A stretch of DNA of 64,000 nucleotides from Prinia subflava. Taxonomy: Eukaryota > Chordata > Aves > Passeriformes > Cisticolidae. Shown here one piece after another: positions 1 to 50,624 of this stretch (the stretch's first letter is position 1; every line of letters starts with the position of its first letter). The notes beneath the pieces were generated by a model. It did not search any database. It saw only the letters and a program-made list of their open reading frames with translations, and was not told the origin of the DNA. Both the position numbers and the translations under genes were made by a program. Where the stretch lies: contig NC_086283.1 of the NCBI RefSeq assembly GCF_021018805.1, positions 8,321,162 through 8,385,161 of the forward strand. Direction: 5' to 3'.

Positions 1-183
1 CAAGGGCTTCTCCCTCTACGTTCATCACCAAGAGGTGACTTGGGGAGCTTCCCAGCAAGGGCTGTGCTTCCCGCCAGCTGCCCACAGCATCCCACGTCAG
101 CCAGCTGACTTGTGCAGCTCCCCTTCCGGCTTCCTCCTCCTCCTCCCACAAGGCAGAAAGGATGACTACAGGTGGATCCTTAC

Positions 184-9442
<9,259 letters not shown>

Positions 9443-9793
9443 GGTGTTTTGTGATCAAAAACCAGCGCCAAAGTAAGTGGGACAAACACCCACAAAGGAA
9501 TGTCAGGGATGTGATCAATCCCTTTGGTTCCTTTAGGTAGCCCACTGCAGAATTTTTGGAGATACAGAAAACTGCTCTTGCAAACCTATCAGAAAAGTAG
9601 AGGGGAAATTATCTATTTGGAGTGCCACTTTTCTTGAACACCCCCATGCCGTAAGGCTCCCCTTCCCAAGCCTCCAGTCCAAAGCTAGAGGGGGAGTCCA
9701 CGCCTTTGGCACTTGAGCCCCCCTGCAGCCCATGCTGCAGCCCAGCCCAGCCGCTCAGCATCAGAAGCCTTTTCCAGAACAGTCTGCACTCAC

Positions 9794-10060
9794 CTCTGCA
9801 GTCAGTCCAGAGTTTGGCTCGCAAGTGTCGCCAAATCGCTCTCTGTTCGCAAGCGGGACGGAGAAGACGGATGCTCCACGTCTGCTGCGCAGCAGAGAAC
9901 CCGTCAACTGGCTCAACAGACTCCGTGCCAACAGAACCTTGGGAGCGGGAGTGCCCCTGGCAACCGGGGCCAACATTCCATGCCCAGGGAACAGGTGTCC
10001 GCTTTGCTCACCCATGGAGTTCCAGCACGCCACGGAGGCACCTCAACCATCACCCGGTGC
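9794..10060 (-). promoter_or_regulatory. Putative promoter and 5' UTR region, gene A
   Basis: GC- and CpG-richer stretch directly upstream (minus strand) of the exon 1 donor. It contains the palindrome CTGCTGCGCAGCAG and a GTGCCCCTGGCAAC element at 9951-9964 that resembles an RFX X-box with one mismatch. No TATA box is evident. Assigned by position and composition only. Confidence 0.45.
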
Positions 10061-10490
10061 TGCTGCCACCCACTAGATCAGGGTGCTCAGGGCCCTGTCC
10101 AGCCTGGCCTGGAACGTTCCAGGCACGGGGCACCCACAGCTTCTCTGGGCAGCCCGTTCCAAGGTCTCCCCACCCTCACGGTGCTTCCGAACATCTGGTC
10201 CCAATCTCCCCCGTTCTGGTCCCAAACCCTTCCCCTTCCCCCGTGCCTCTCTGCCCCCTTCAGGCATCGGGAGGCCGCAGGGAGGCCTCCTCGGGCCCTG
10301 CTCCCCTCCAGGCTGCTCAGCCCCGGCTCTGCCAGCCTGGCTGCACAGGACAGGGGCTCCAGGCCTCCGCACATCCCCACGGCCCCTCCGGCCCTGCTCC
10401 ACAGGCACATCCTGCTGCTGCTGGGCACTGCCAGGCACAGCTCTGCACATGGAGCCTCACGGGGCACAGAGGGCCAGAGCTGCACCTCCC
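10060..10490 (-). mobile_element. Degraded CR1 retroposon 3' fragment (unit A)
   Basis: The plus strand contains stretches such as CCAGCCTGGCCTGGAAC, CACAGCTTCTCTGGGCAGCC and GGGCCAGAGCTGCACC, in the order expected for the reverse complement of avian CR1 3' sequence. The element is therefore on the minus strand. It is GC-enriched and its long reading frames are not genes. It ends against the gene's promoter. Confidence 0.65.
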
Positions 10491-10499
10491 GCCGCCTTC

Positions 10500-12944
10500 A
10501 GCCTTAGGAGTCTGAGCGCCACTGGAGCCTTCCTGTGCCTAAAGAAACCCCACCAGAACACTCCTCCCTAAGGATAAAGGAAATTTAAACCCTTCCTTCA
10601 CCCCCCCGCCCCTCCAGGATGATTTGTCTACTGCTGTTTTAACACTTATGGGAGTGTTTAACTCTAGTAAACAGCAATTAAAACACAATCAAAGGTTGTT
10701 GGTTTTTTCCCAAACTGTTGAAACTCTAACAGTTCAGATCCTTAGTTCAAGTCTCCAAAGTCTTGGCATTTTCAGGTGTCCAACTACTGCTCTAGCAGGA
10801 ATTCCCAACACAGGGTTGAGGAGGTTTGCTCTGCTCCTGGGGACAGCACCTTCCTCCTGAGGCCCTGCTCTGCTGTGAAAGTGACACAGCAGAAAAAGCA
10901 GCATTAATATTCCCTTTTCCTTCCAGCCAGTCTGCCATGGGGCCTGTGTCCACAGGGATGGTCTGGGGATCCTGAGAGCAGCAGGGAACCTGTCTCAGCC
11001 CTGCCACATCCAGGGATGCCCCTCAGGCCCTGTTCCCGTTGGGTGCTCTGCGGTGTCGGCAGAATGGTGGAAATCGATGCGGTGCTGTGGAGAGCACAAG
11101 CACATGTTCAGCTCACGCTCTGCATGAGGAGACTCATTTCTTACAGAAATTTCTCTGTTATCACAATTCATCCTTTTGAGTAATTGACAACATATTGAGT
11201 GTTGAAGAATGGGTGGGGATTACTTTTCCAATTTTTCCATTGTTTTGGAAAAACCTAAAGGAGATGTAACGCTTTGAATAAAAATACTAAGATGCTAAAG
11301 CAATTCCAAATATACATTTAATAGATGAATAATTAAGCACCTTGTATGAGACCCAAAGCACAGATTATGAGAAATGGACAATGCAAATAAGCTGTTTCTC
11401 TGGTCTGGGCTTCGAAAGCTCAAAAAACTCCAGTTCCTCTATGCCTACAGACCAATGATGGAATGAGCTGAAAATGTGCTTTTCTGTCTGCTGACAACTA
11501 TGCACCAAGACCAAAACCTCTGCTTCAACCATTGCTACCTTTTGCTAATCAATGCTTTCCTAGATCAATACTTCTAAAAATTTTTTTATATATGTACCCA
11601 TTGAGAGGGTTAATTACTAATCCTAAACCAAATTTTTAAAAGAAAATTGCCACAGCTGATGGTTTTGAGCCAAACTAAGTTTGGGTTAAATGTATTATAA
11701 AATCAGCTGACTGCCATTTTGTTGCAGGTTACTGAGGATCAAACTTACCTGACCATAAATGGTTTCTTTAAATGCTCTTCTCATTATTCAGAATACCTGG
11801 CATGGCATGTCACCTAGGAATACTGCCACTTAAAAAGACATTTCTGCTTAATGTCATTGCATCCACCAAGTATCTAGAAGTCTAGCAACAATCAGAAACA
11901 GAAAACATCGGTCTAATATTTATGGCCATCCTTTGCTAAATCATTTTATATGTGTCTATTAAAGGATTATCTTGGAGTAATTTTGTACATCTCAAGTAGA
12001 TTTCATTAAAAACGAAAATCAGAAGATCTCTTTATCAGGCTAATACTAATGTTTTCATTTTTTTTATTAAGATCAAGCCACATAAAAATTAGAGGGTACC
12101 ATTAACCTTTTTTATTACTACCTCTGCCTAAATATGGCAGTTCTAAGACACCTTGAACTATGACTGAGGAAGCAGATAAATAACACAATAAAGAAAAAAA
12201 AATGAAAAACCAAAAGTAAGGATATATATCCACACAGATGACAAACTTTAACACACAGAGGACCTCAGCTCAGTTTGGTCGTCTGAATTTTCTTTTTCAT
12301 GGCACAATGAAGTTACTGTTGCATTGTATACCTGAGATCTGCCCTTGCCTCTTTATTACTTTCATAAAACAGAAGTAGTTTTCTTTCCTTTCTTACATCC
12401 AGTTATTATAATTCTGGATAATTGCATTTCTTTTCAAGGTAACTTAGGATTATAGTGCCGTAATTGAAGGCACTGGAGCTACCACACAGTTGTACTGCTA
12501 ACAGCTCCAAGTCAGTAACCAACTCCATCCATTCAAAAGCCTCCAGACTGTAATTCTAATGAAACCTTACAACACTAAATGCAGCAGTTTGTTTATGTGC
12601 CAGTTATTCCCAAAACAAAATGCTTTCTTTGGACGTGTGCACAACCTGCTCCTCTTTCCACCTTCTGAGCAATGGAATCCCGACATTTTCACCAAAGCGT
12701 CCACCAGAGTCTGGCCTGAGAAATGGAACCCCTCACACCCCAAGCAGGGCCGGTTTCTTTTTCCCCGTACAACACACGCTGGCCACAAGAACTACAAAGC
12801 TTATGGCCTTAGCACCTTTCCCCCAAATCAATGACTACAGTGTGATGAAAAGAATGAGCTGCTGACTGCTCAAACCAAGAGCCTTACTTCCACCTCTCCA
12901 ACATCTCTGTCTCTCAGCAGAGTCTGTCAGCACGGAAGAGCAGA
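10500..12944. other. Intergenic spacer between genes A and B
   Basis: About 2.4 kb from the CR1 remnant to the poly(A) site of gene B. The right part is AT-rich with scattered short ORFs and no splice-supported exon. I see no recognisable gene or element. Confidence 0.6.
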
Positions 12945-12970
12945 CCGACTGTATTTAAATCAACCAAAAC

Positions 12971-12976
12971 TTTATT
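12971..12976 (-). terminator. Poly(A) signal AATAAA, gene B
   Basis: The minus strand reads GAAATAAAGTT about 125 nt past the stop codon, a canonical AATAAA; cleavage would fall roughly 10-30 nt further left. Confidence 0.75.
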
Positions 12977-13098
12977 TCTAATTGAATTCAACAAAAAATG
13001 AAACTCTACACAGGAAGAACTATATACCTAAACAAACAAGTCTCTACATTGCCTATTGTCTAAGATCAGTATGAGTCTGTCCGGAGAAAGCAATGCAC

Positions 13099-22785
<9,687 letters not shown>

Positions 22786-22794
<9 letters not shown>

Positions 22795-22896
22795 GGTGTT
22801 TTGTGATCAAAAACCAGCGCCAAAGTAAGTGGGACAAACACCCACAAAGGAATGTCAGGGATGTGATCAATCCCTTTGGTTCCTTTAGGTAGCCCA
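22786..22896 (-). other. Exon 2 with start codon (copy B)
   Basis: On the minus strand the exon lies between an acceptor (ATTCTGCAG|TGGG) and a donor (ATGAGCTCA|GTAAGT). It ends with ATG AGC TCA, encoding Met-Ser-Ser, then splices at phase 0 to Arg-Gln-Arg-Lys-Arg. RNF4 similarly begins Met-Ser-Thr before its basic segment, so this start is well supported. The ATG has A at -3 (CACCATGA), and no ATG precedes it in the exon. Copies: A 9434-9544, C 36175-36285, D 49559-49669, E 63021-63131. Confidence 0.75.
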
Positions 22897-23145
22897 CTGC
22901 AGAATTTTTGGAGATACAGAAAACTGCTCTTGCAAACCTATCAGAAAAGTAGAGGGGAAATTATCTATTTGGAGTGCCACTTTTCTTGAACACCCCCATG
23001 CCGTAAGGCTCCCCTTCCCAAGCCTCCAGTCCAAAGCTAGAGGGGGAGTCCACGCCTTTGGCACTTGAGCCCCCCTGCAGCCCATGCTGCAGCCCAGCCC
23101 AGCCGCTCAGCATCAGAAGCCTTTTCCAGAACAGTCTGCACTCAC

Positions 23146-23215
23146 CTCTGCAGTCAGTCCAGAGTTTGGCTCGCAAGTGTCGCCAAATCGCTCTCTGTTC
23201 GCAAGCGGGACGGAG
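23146..23215 (-). other. Exon 1, 5' UTR (copy B); 5' end approximate
   Basis: The 3' boundary is supported by a strong donor on the minus strand (CTGCAGAG|GTGAGTGC). The segment just upstream is CpG-containing and has no ATG in the transcribed direction, which fits a non-coding first exon. The transcription start cannot be placed from sequence, so the right edge is a guess. Equivalent donor edges are at 9794 (A), 36535 (C), 49919 (D) and 63381 (E). Confidence 0.5.
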
Positions 23216-23412
23216 AAGACGGATGCTCCACGTCTGCTGCGCAGCAGAGAACCCGTCAACTGGCTCAACAGACTCCGTGCCAACAGAACCTTGGGAGCGG
23301 GAGTGCCCCTGGCAACCGGGGCCAACATTCCATGCCCAGGGAACAGGTGTCCGCTTTGCTCACCCATGGAGTTCCAGCACGCCACGGAGGCACCTCAACC
23401 ATCACCCGGTGC
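23146..23412 (-). promoter_or_regulatory. Putative promoter and 5' UTR region, gene B
   Basis: Same GC-rich block as upstream of gene A, between the exon 1 donor and the CR1 remnant. The palindrome and the X-box-like element are present. Confidence 0.45.
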
Positions 23413-23842
23413 TGCTGCCACCCACTAGATCAGGGTGCTCAGGGCCCTGTCCAGCCTGGCCTGGAACGTTCCAGGCACGGGGCACCCACAGCTTCTCTGG
23501 GCAGCCCGTTCCAAGGTCTCCCCACCCTCACGGTGCTTCCGAACATCTGGTCCCAATCTTCCCCGTTCTGGTCCCAAGCCCTTCCCCTTCCCCCGTGCCT
23601 CTCTGCCCCCTTCAGGCATCGGGAGGCCGCAGGGAGGCCTCCTCGGGCCCTGCTCCCCTCCAGGCTGCTCAGCCCCGGCTCTGCCAGCCTGGCTGCACAG
23701 GACAGGGGCTCCAGGCCTCCGCACATCCCCACGGCCCCTCCGGCCCTGCTCCACAGGCACATCCTGCTGCTGCTGGGCACTGCCAGGCACAGCTCTGCAC
23801 ATGGAGCCTCACGGGGCACAGAGGGCCAGAGCTGCACCTCCC
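23412..23842 (-). mobile_element. Degraded CR1 fragment (unit B)
   Basis: Same CR1 remnant as in unit A, with two substitutions near 23559 and 23577. Confidence 0.65.
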
Positions 23843-23851
23843 GCCGCCTTC

Positions 23852-26296
23852 AGCCTTAGGAGTCTGAGCGCCACTGGAGCCTTCCTGTGCCTAAAGAAAC
23901 CCCACCAGAACACTCCTCCCTAAGGATAAAGGAAATTTAAACCCTTCCTTCACCCCCCCGCCCCTCCAGGATGATTTGTCTACTGCTGTTTTAACACTTA
24001 TGGGAGTGTTTAACTCTAGTAAACAGCAATTAAAACACAATCAAAGGTTGTTGGTTTTTTCCCAAACTGTTGAAACTCTAACAGTTCAGATCCTTAGTTC
24101 AAGTCTCCAAAGTCTTGGCATTTTCAGGTGTCCAACTACTGCTCTAGCAGGAATTCCCAACACAGGGTTGAGGAGGTTTGCTCTGCTCCTGGGGACAGCA
24201 CCTTCCTCCTGAGGCCCTGCTCTGCTGTGAAAGTGACACAGCAGAAAAAGCAGCATTAATATTCCCTTTTCCTTCCAGCCAGTCTGCCATGGGGCCTGTG
24301 TCCACAGGGATGGTCTGGGGATCCTGAGAGCAGCAGGGAACCTGTCTCAGCCCTGCCACATCCAGGGATGCCCCTCAGGCCCTGTTCCCGTTGGGTGCTC
24401 TGCGGTGTCGGCAGAATGGTGGAAATCGATGCGGTGCTGTGGAGAGCACAAGCACATGTTCAGCTCACGCTCTGCATGAGGAGACTCATTTCTTACAGAA
24501 ATTTCTCTGTTATCACAATTCATCCTTTTGAGTAATTGACAACATATTGAGTGTTGAAGAATGGGTGGGGATTACTTTTCCAATTTTTCCATTGTTTTGG
24601 AAAAACCTAAAGGAGATGTAACGCTTTGAATAAAAATACTAAGATGCTAAAGCAATTCCAAATATACATTTAATAGATGAATAATTAAGCACCTTGTATG
24701 AGACCCAAAGCACAGATTATGAGAAATGGACAATGCAAATAAGCTGTTTCTCTGGTCTGGGCTTCGAAAGCTCAAAAAACTCCAGTTCCTCTATGCCTAC
24801 AGACCAATGATGGAATGAGCTGAAAATGTGCTTTTCTGTCTGCTGACAACTATGCACCAAGACCAAAACCTCTGCTTCAACCATTGCTACCTTTTGCTAA
24901 TCAATGCTTTCCTAGATCAATACTTCTAAAAATTTTTTTATATATGTACCCATTGAGAGGGTTAATTACTAATCCTAAACCAAATTTTTAAAAGAAAATT
25001 GCCACAGCTGATGGTTTTGAGCCAAACTAAGTTTGGGTTAAATGTATTATAAAATCAGCTGACTGCCATTTTGTTGCAGGTTACTGAGGATCAAACTTAC
25101 CTGACCATAAATGGTTTCTTTAAATGCTCTTCTCATTATTCAGAATACCTGGCATGGCATGTCACCTAGGAATACTGCCACTTAAAAAGACATTTCTGCT
25201 TAATGTCATTGCATCCACCAAGTATCTAGAAGTCTAGCAACAATCAGAAACAGAAAACATCGGTCTAATATTTATGGCCATCCTTTGCTAAATCATTTTA
25301 TATGTGTCTATTAAAGGATTATCTTGGAGTAATTTTGTACATCTCAAGTAGATTTCATTAAAAACGAAAATCAGAAGATCTCTTTATCAGGCTAATACTA
25401 ATGTTTTCATTTTTTTTATTAAGATCAAGCCACATAAAAATTAGAGGGTACCATTAACCTTTTTTATTACTACCTCTGCCTAAATATGGCAGTTCTAAGA
25501 CACCTTGAACTATGACTGAGGAAGCAGATAAATAACACAATAAAGAAAAAAAAATGAAAAACCAAAAGTAAGGATATATATCCACACAGATGACAAACTT
25601 TAACACACAGAGGACCTCAGCTCAGTTTGGTCGTCTGAATTTTCTTTTTCATGGCACAATGAAGTTACTGTTGCATTGTATACCTGAGATCTGCCCTTGC
25701 CTCTTTATTACTTTCATAAAACAGAAGTAGTTTTCTTTCCTTTCTTACATCCAGTTATTATAATTCTGGATAATTGCATTTCTTTTCAAGGTAACTTAGG
25801 ATTATAGTGCCGTAATTGAAGGCACTGGAGCTACCACACAGTTGTACTGCTAACAGCTCCAAGTCAGTAACCAACTCCATCCATTCAAAAGCCTCCAGAC
25901 TGTAATTCTAATGAAACCTTACAACACTAAATGCAGCAGTTTGTTTATGTGCCAGTTATTCCCAAAACAAAATGCTTTCTTTGGACGTGTGCACAACCTG
26001 CTCCTCTTTCCACCTTCTGAGCAATGGAATCCCGACATTTTCACCAAAGCGTCCACCAGAGTCTGGCCTGAGAAATGGAACCCCTCACACCCCAAGCAGG
26101 GCCGGTTTCTTTTTCCCCGTACAACACACGCTGGCCACAAGAACTACAAAGCTTATGGCCTTAGCACCTTTCCCCCAAATCAATGACTACAGTGTGATGA
26201 AAAGAATGAGCTGCTGACTGCTCAAACCAAGAGCCTTACTTCCACCTCTCCAACATCTCTGTCTCTCAGCAGAGTCTGTCAGCACGGAAGAGCAGA
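23852..26296. other. Intergenic spacer between genes B and C
   Basis: Near-identical copy of the A/B spacer. It still carries type-1 bases at 24430 (GATGCGGTG), while type-2 bases appear by 26517 in gene C's last exon. Confidence 0.6.
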
Positions 26297-26322
26297 CCGA
26301 CTGTATTTAAATCAACCAAAAC

Positions 26323-26328
26323 TTTATT
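26323..26328 (-). terminator. Poly(A) signal AATAAA, gene C
   Basis: Same canonical AATAAA and context as in gene B, about 125 nt past the stop codon. Confidence 0.75.
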
Positions 26329-26450
26329 TCTAATTGAATTCAACAAAAAATGAAACTCTACACAGGAAGAACTATATACCTAAACAAACAAGTCTCTACA
26401 TTGCCTATTGTCTAAGATCAGTATGAGTCTGTCCGGAGAAAGCAATGCAC

Positions 26451-36183
<9,733 letters not shown>

Positions 36184-36534
36184 GGTGTTTTGTGATCAAA
36201 AACCAGCGCCAAAGTAAGTGGGACAAACACCCACAAAGGAATGTCAGGGATGTGATCAATCCCTTTGGTTCCTTTAGGTAGCCCACTGCAGAATTTTTGG
36301 AGATACAGAAAACTGCTCTTGCAAACCTATCAGAAAAGTAGAGGGGAAATTATCTATTTGGAGTGCCACTTTTCTTGAACACCCCCATGCCGTAAGGCTC
36401 CCCTTCCCAAGCCTCCAGTCCAAAGCTAGAGGGGGAGTCCACGCCTTTGGCACTTGAGCCCCCCTGCAGCCCATGCTGCAGCCCAGCCCAGCCGCTCAGC
36501 ATCAGAAGCCTTTTCCAGAACAGTCTGCACTCAC

Positions 36535-36801
36535 CTCTGCAGTCAGTCCAGAGTTTGGCTCGCAAGTGTCGCCAAATCGCTCTCTGTTCGCAAGCGGGAC
36601 GGAGAAGACGGATGCTCCACGTCTGCTGCGCAGCAGAGAACCCGTCAACTGGCTCAACAGACTCCGTGCCAACAGAACCTTGGGAGCGGGAGTGCCCCTG
36701 GCAACCGGGGCCAACATTCCATGCCCAGGGAACAGGTGTCCGCTTTGCTCACCCATGGAGTTCCAGCACGCCACGGAGGCACCTCAACCATCACCCGGTG
36801 C
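36535..36801 (-). promoter_or_regulatory. Putative promoter and 5' UTR region, gene C
   Basis: Same GC-rich block as upstream of the other copies, conserved without visible damage. Confidence 0.45.
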
Positions 36802-37231
36802 TGCTGCCACCCACTAGATCAGGGTGCTCAGGGCCCTGTCCAGCCTGGCCTGGAACGTTCCAGGCACGGGGCACCCACAGCTTCTCTGGGCAGCCCGTTC
36901 CAAGGTCTCCCCACCCTCACGGTGCTTCCGAACATCTGGTCCCAATCTTCCCCGTTCTGGTCCCAAGCCCTTCCCCTTCCCCCGTGCCTCTCTGCCCCCT
37001 TCAGGCATCGGGAGGCCGCAGGGAGGCCTCCTCGGGCCCTGCTCCCCTCCAGGCTGCTCAGCCCCGGCTCTGCCAGCCTGGCTGCACAGGACAGGGGCTC
37101 CAGGCCTCCGCACATCCCCACGGCCCCTCCGGCCCTGCTCCACAGGCACATCCTGCTGCTGCTGGGCACTGCCAGGCACAGCTCTGCACATGGAGCCTCA
37201 CGGGGCACAGAGGGCCAGAGCTGCACCTCCC
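36801..37231 (-). mobile_element. Degraded CR1 fragment (unit C)
   Basis: Same CR1 remnant, carrying the same two substitutions as unit B, which links C's right half to B. Confidence 0.65.
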
Positions 37232-37240
37232 GCCGCCTTC

Positions 37241-39685
37241 AGCCTTAGGAGTCTGAGCGCCACTGGAGCCTTCCTGTGCCTAAAGAAACCCCACCAGAAC
37301 ACTCCTCCCTAAGGATAAAGGAAATTTAAACCCTTCCTTCACCCCCCCGCCCCTCCAGGATGATTTGTCTACTGCTGTTTTAACACTTATGGGAGTGTTT
37401 AACTCTAGTAAACAGCAATTAAAACACAATCAAAGGTTGTTGGTTTTTTCCCAAACTGTTGAAACTCTAACAGTTCAGATCCTTAGTTCAAGTCTCCAAA
37501 GTCTTGGCATTTTCAGGTGTCCAACTACTGCTCTAGCAGGAATTCCCAACACAGGGTTGAGGAGGTTTGCTCTGCTCCTGGGGACAGCACCTTCCTCCTG
37601 AGGCCCTGCTCTGCTGTGAAAGTGACACAGCAGAAAAAGCAGCATTAATATTCCCTTTTCCTTCCAGCCAGTCTGCCATGGGGCCTGTGTCCACAGGGAT
37701 GGTCTGGGGATCCTGAGAGCAGCAGGGAACCTGTCTCAGCCCTGCCACATCCAGGGATGCCCCTCAGGCCCTGTTCCCGTTGGGTGCTCTGCGGTGTCGG
37801 CAGAATGGTGGAAATCGATGCGGTGCTGTGGAGAGCACAAGCACATGTTCAGCTCACGCTCTGCATGAGGAGACTCATTTCTTACAGAAATTTCTCTGTT
37901 ATCACAATTCATCCTTTTGAGTAATTGACAACATATTGAGTGTTGAAGAATGGGTGGGGATTACTTTTCCAATTTTTCCATTGTTTTGGAAAAACCTAAA
38001 GGAGATGTAACGCTTTGAATAAAAATACTAAGATGCTAAAGCAATTCCAAATATACATTTAATAGATGAATAATTAAGCACCTTGTATGAGACCCAAAGC
38101 ACAGATTATGAGAAATGGACAATGCAAATAAGCTGTTTCTCTGGTCTGGGCTTCGAAAGCTCAAAAAACTCCAGTTCCTCTATGCCTACAGACCAATGAT
38201 GGAATGAGCTGAAAATGTGCTTTTCTGTCTGCTGACAACTATGCACCAAGACCAAAACCTCTGCTTCAACCATTGCTACCTTTTGCTAATCAATGCTTTC
38301 CTAGATCAATACTTCTAAAAATTTTTTTATATATGTACCCATTGAGAGGGTTAATTACTAATCCTAAACCAAATTTTTAAAAGAAAATTGCCACAGCTGA
38401 TGGTTTTGAGCCAAACTAAGTTTGGGTTAAATGTATTATAAAATCAGCTGACTGCCATTTTGTTGCAGGTTACTGAGGATCAAACTTACCTGACCATAAA
38501 TGGTTTCTTTAAATGCTCTTCTCATTATTCAGAATACCTGGCATGGCATGTCACCTAGGAATACTGCCACTTAAAAAGACATTTCTGCTTAATGTCATTG
38601 CATCCACCAAGTATCTAGAAGTCTAGCAACAATCAGAAACAGAAAACATCGGTCTAATATTTATGGCCATCCTTTGCTAAATCATTTTATATGTGTCTAT
38701 TAAAGGATTATCTTGGAGTAATTTTGTACATCTCAAGTAGATTTCATTAAAAACGAAAATCAGAAGATCTCTTTATCAGGCTAATACTAATGTTTTCATT
38801 TTTTTTATTAAGATCAAGCCACATAAAAATTAGAGGGTACCATTAACCTTTTTTATTACTACCTCTGCCTAAATATGGCAGTTCTAAGACACCTTGAACT
38901 ATGACTGAGGAAGCAGATAAATAACACAATAAAGAAAAAAAAATGAAAAACCAAAAGTAAGGATATATATCCACACAGATGACAAACTTTAACACACAGA
39001 GGACCTCAGCTCAGTTTGGTCGTCTGAATTTTCTTTTTCATGGCACAATGAAGTTACTGTTGCATTGTATACCTGAGATCTGCCCTTGCCTCTTTATTAC
39101 TTTCATAAAACAGAAGTAGTTTTCTTTCCTTTCTTACATCCAGTTATTATAATTCTGGATAATTGCATTTCTTTTCAAGGTAACTTAGGATTATAGTGCC
39201 GTAATTGAAGGCACTGGAGCTACCACACAGTTGTACTGCTAACAGCTCCAAGTCAGTAACCAACTCCATCCATTCAAAAGCCTCCAGACTGTAATTCTAA
39301 TGAAACCTTACAACACTAAATGCAGCAGTTTGTTTATGTGCCAGTTATTCCCAAAACAAAATGCTTTCTTTGGACGTGTGCACAACCTGCTCCTCTTTCC
39401 ACCTTCTGAGCAATGGAATCCCGACATTTTCACCAAAGCGTCCACCAGAGTCTGGCCTGAGAAATGGAACCCCTCACACCCCAAGCAGGGCCGGTTTCTT
39501 TTTCCCCGTACAACACACGCTGGCCACAAGAACTACAAAGCTTATGGCCTTAGCACCTTTCCCCCAAATCAATGACTACAGTGTGATGAAAAGAATGAGC
39601 TGCTGACTGCTCAAACCAAGAGCCTTACTTCCACCTCTCCAACATCTCTGTCTCTCAGCAGAGTCTGTCAGCACGGAAGAGCAGA
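37241..39685. other. Intergenic spacer between genes C and D
   Basis: Near-identical copy of the spacer with type-1 bases at its left end; nothing recognisable inside. Confidence 0.6.
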
Positions 39686-39711
39686 CCGACTGTATTTAAA
39701 TCAACCAAAAC

Positions 39712-39717
39712 TTTATT
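39712..39717 (-). terminator. Poly(A) signal AATAAA, gene D
   Basis: Canonical AATAAA at the same distance past the stop codon as in genes B and C. Confidence 0.75.
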
Positions 39718-39839
39718 TCTAATTGAATTCAACAAAAAATGAAACTCTACACAGGAAGAACTATATACCTAAACAAACAAGTCTCTACATTGCCTATTGT
39801 CTAAGATCAGTATGAGTCTGTCCGGAGAAAGCAATGCAC

Positions 39840-49567
<9,728 letters not shown>

Positions 49568-49918
49568 GGTGTTTTGTGATCAAAAACCAGCGCCAAAGTA
49601 AGTGGGACAAACACCCACAAAGGAATGTCAGGGATGTGATCAATCCCTTTGGTTCCTTTAGGCAGCCCACTGCAGAATTTTTGGAGATACAGAAAACTGC
49701 TCTTGCAAACCTATCAGAAAAGTAGAGGGGAAATTATCTATTTGGAATGCCACTTTTCTTGAACACTCCCATGCCGTAAGGCTCCCCTTCCCAAGCCTCC
49801 AGTCCAAAGCTAGAGGGGGAGTCCACGCCTTTGGCACTTGAGCCCCCCTGCAGCCCATGCTGCAGCCCAGCCCAGCCGCTCAGCATCAGAAGCCTTTTCC
49901 AGAACAGTCTGCACTCAC

Positions 49919-50185
49919 CTCTGCAGTCAGTCCAGAGTTTGGCTCGCAAGTGTCGCCAAATCGCTCTCTGTTCGCAAGCGGGACGGAGAAGACGGATGCT
50001 CCACGTCTGCTGCGCAGCAGAGAACCCGTCAACTGGCTCAACAGACTCCGTGCCAACAGAACCTTGGGAGCGGGAGTGCCCCTGGCAACCGGGGCCAACA
50101 TTCCATGCCCAGGGAACAGGTGTCCGCTTTGCTCACCCATGGAGTTCCAGCACGCCACGGAGGCACCTCAACCATCACCCGGTGC
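49919..50185 (-). promoter_or_regulatory. Putative promoter and 5' UTR region, gene D
   Basis: Same GC-rich block as upstream of the other copies, conserved although D's coding exons and CR1 flank carry subtype-2 differences. Confidence 0.45.
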
Positions 50186-50615
50186 TGCTGCCACCCACTA
50201 GATCAGGGTGCTCAGGGCCCTGTCCAGCCTGGCCTGGAACGTTCCAGGCACGGGGCACCCACAGCTTCTCTGGGCAGCCCGTTCCAAGGTCTCCCCACCC
50301 TCACGGTGCTTCCGAACATCTGGTCCCAATCTCCCCCGTTCTGGTCCCAAGCCCTTCCCCTTCCCCCGTGCCTCTCTGCCCCCTTCAGGCATCGGGAGGC
50401 TGCAGGGAGGCCTCCTCGGGCCCTGCTCCCCTCCAGGCTGCTCAGCCCCGGCTCTGCCAGCCTGGCTGCACAGGACAGGGGCTCCAGGCCTCCGCACATC
50501 CCCACGGCCCCTCCGGCCCTGCTCCACAGGCACATCCTGCTGCTGCTGGGCACTGCCAGGCACAGCTCTGCACATGGAGCCTCACGGGGCACAGAGGGCC
50601 AGAGCTGCACCTCCT
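50185..50615 (-). mobile_element. Degraded CR1 fragment (unit D)
   Basis: Same CR1 remnant with subtype-2 changes, for example GGAGGCTGCAGGG instead of GGAGGCCGCAGGG near 50400. Confidence 0.65.
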
Positions 50616-50624
50616 GCCGCCTTC

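Noticed and set aside
9706..10515. Plus-strand ORFs of 264-291 codons
   Set aside because: They lie over the GC-rich promoter and CR1 remnant, where stops are rare. The alternative frames are equally open, and no splice or start context supports them.
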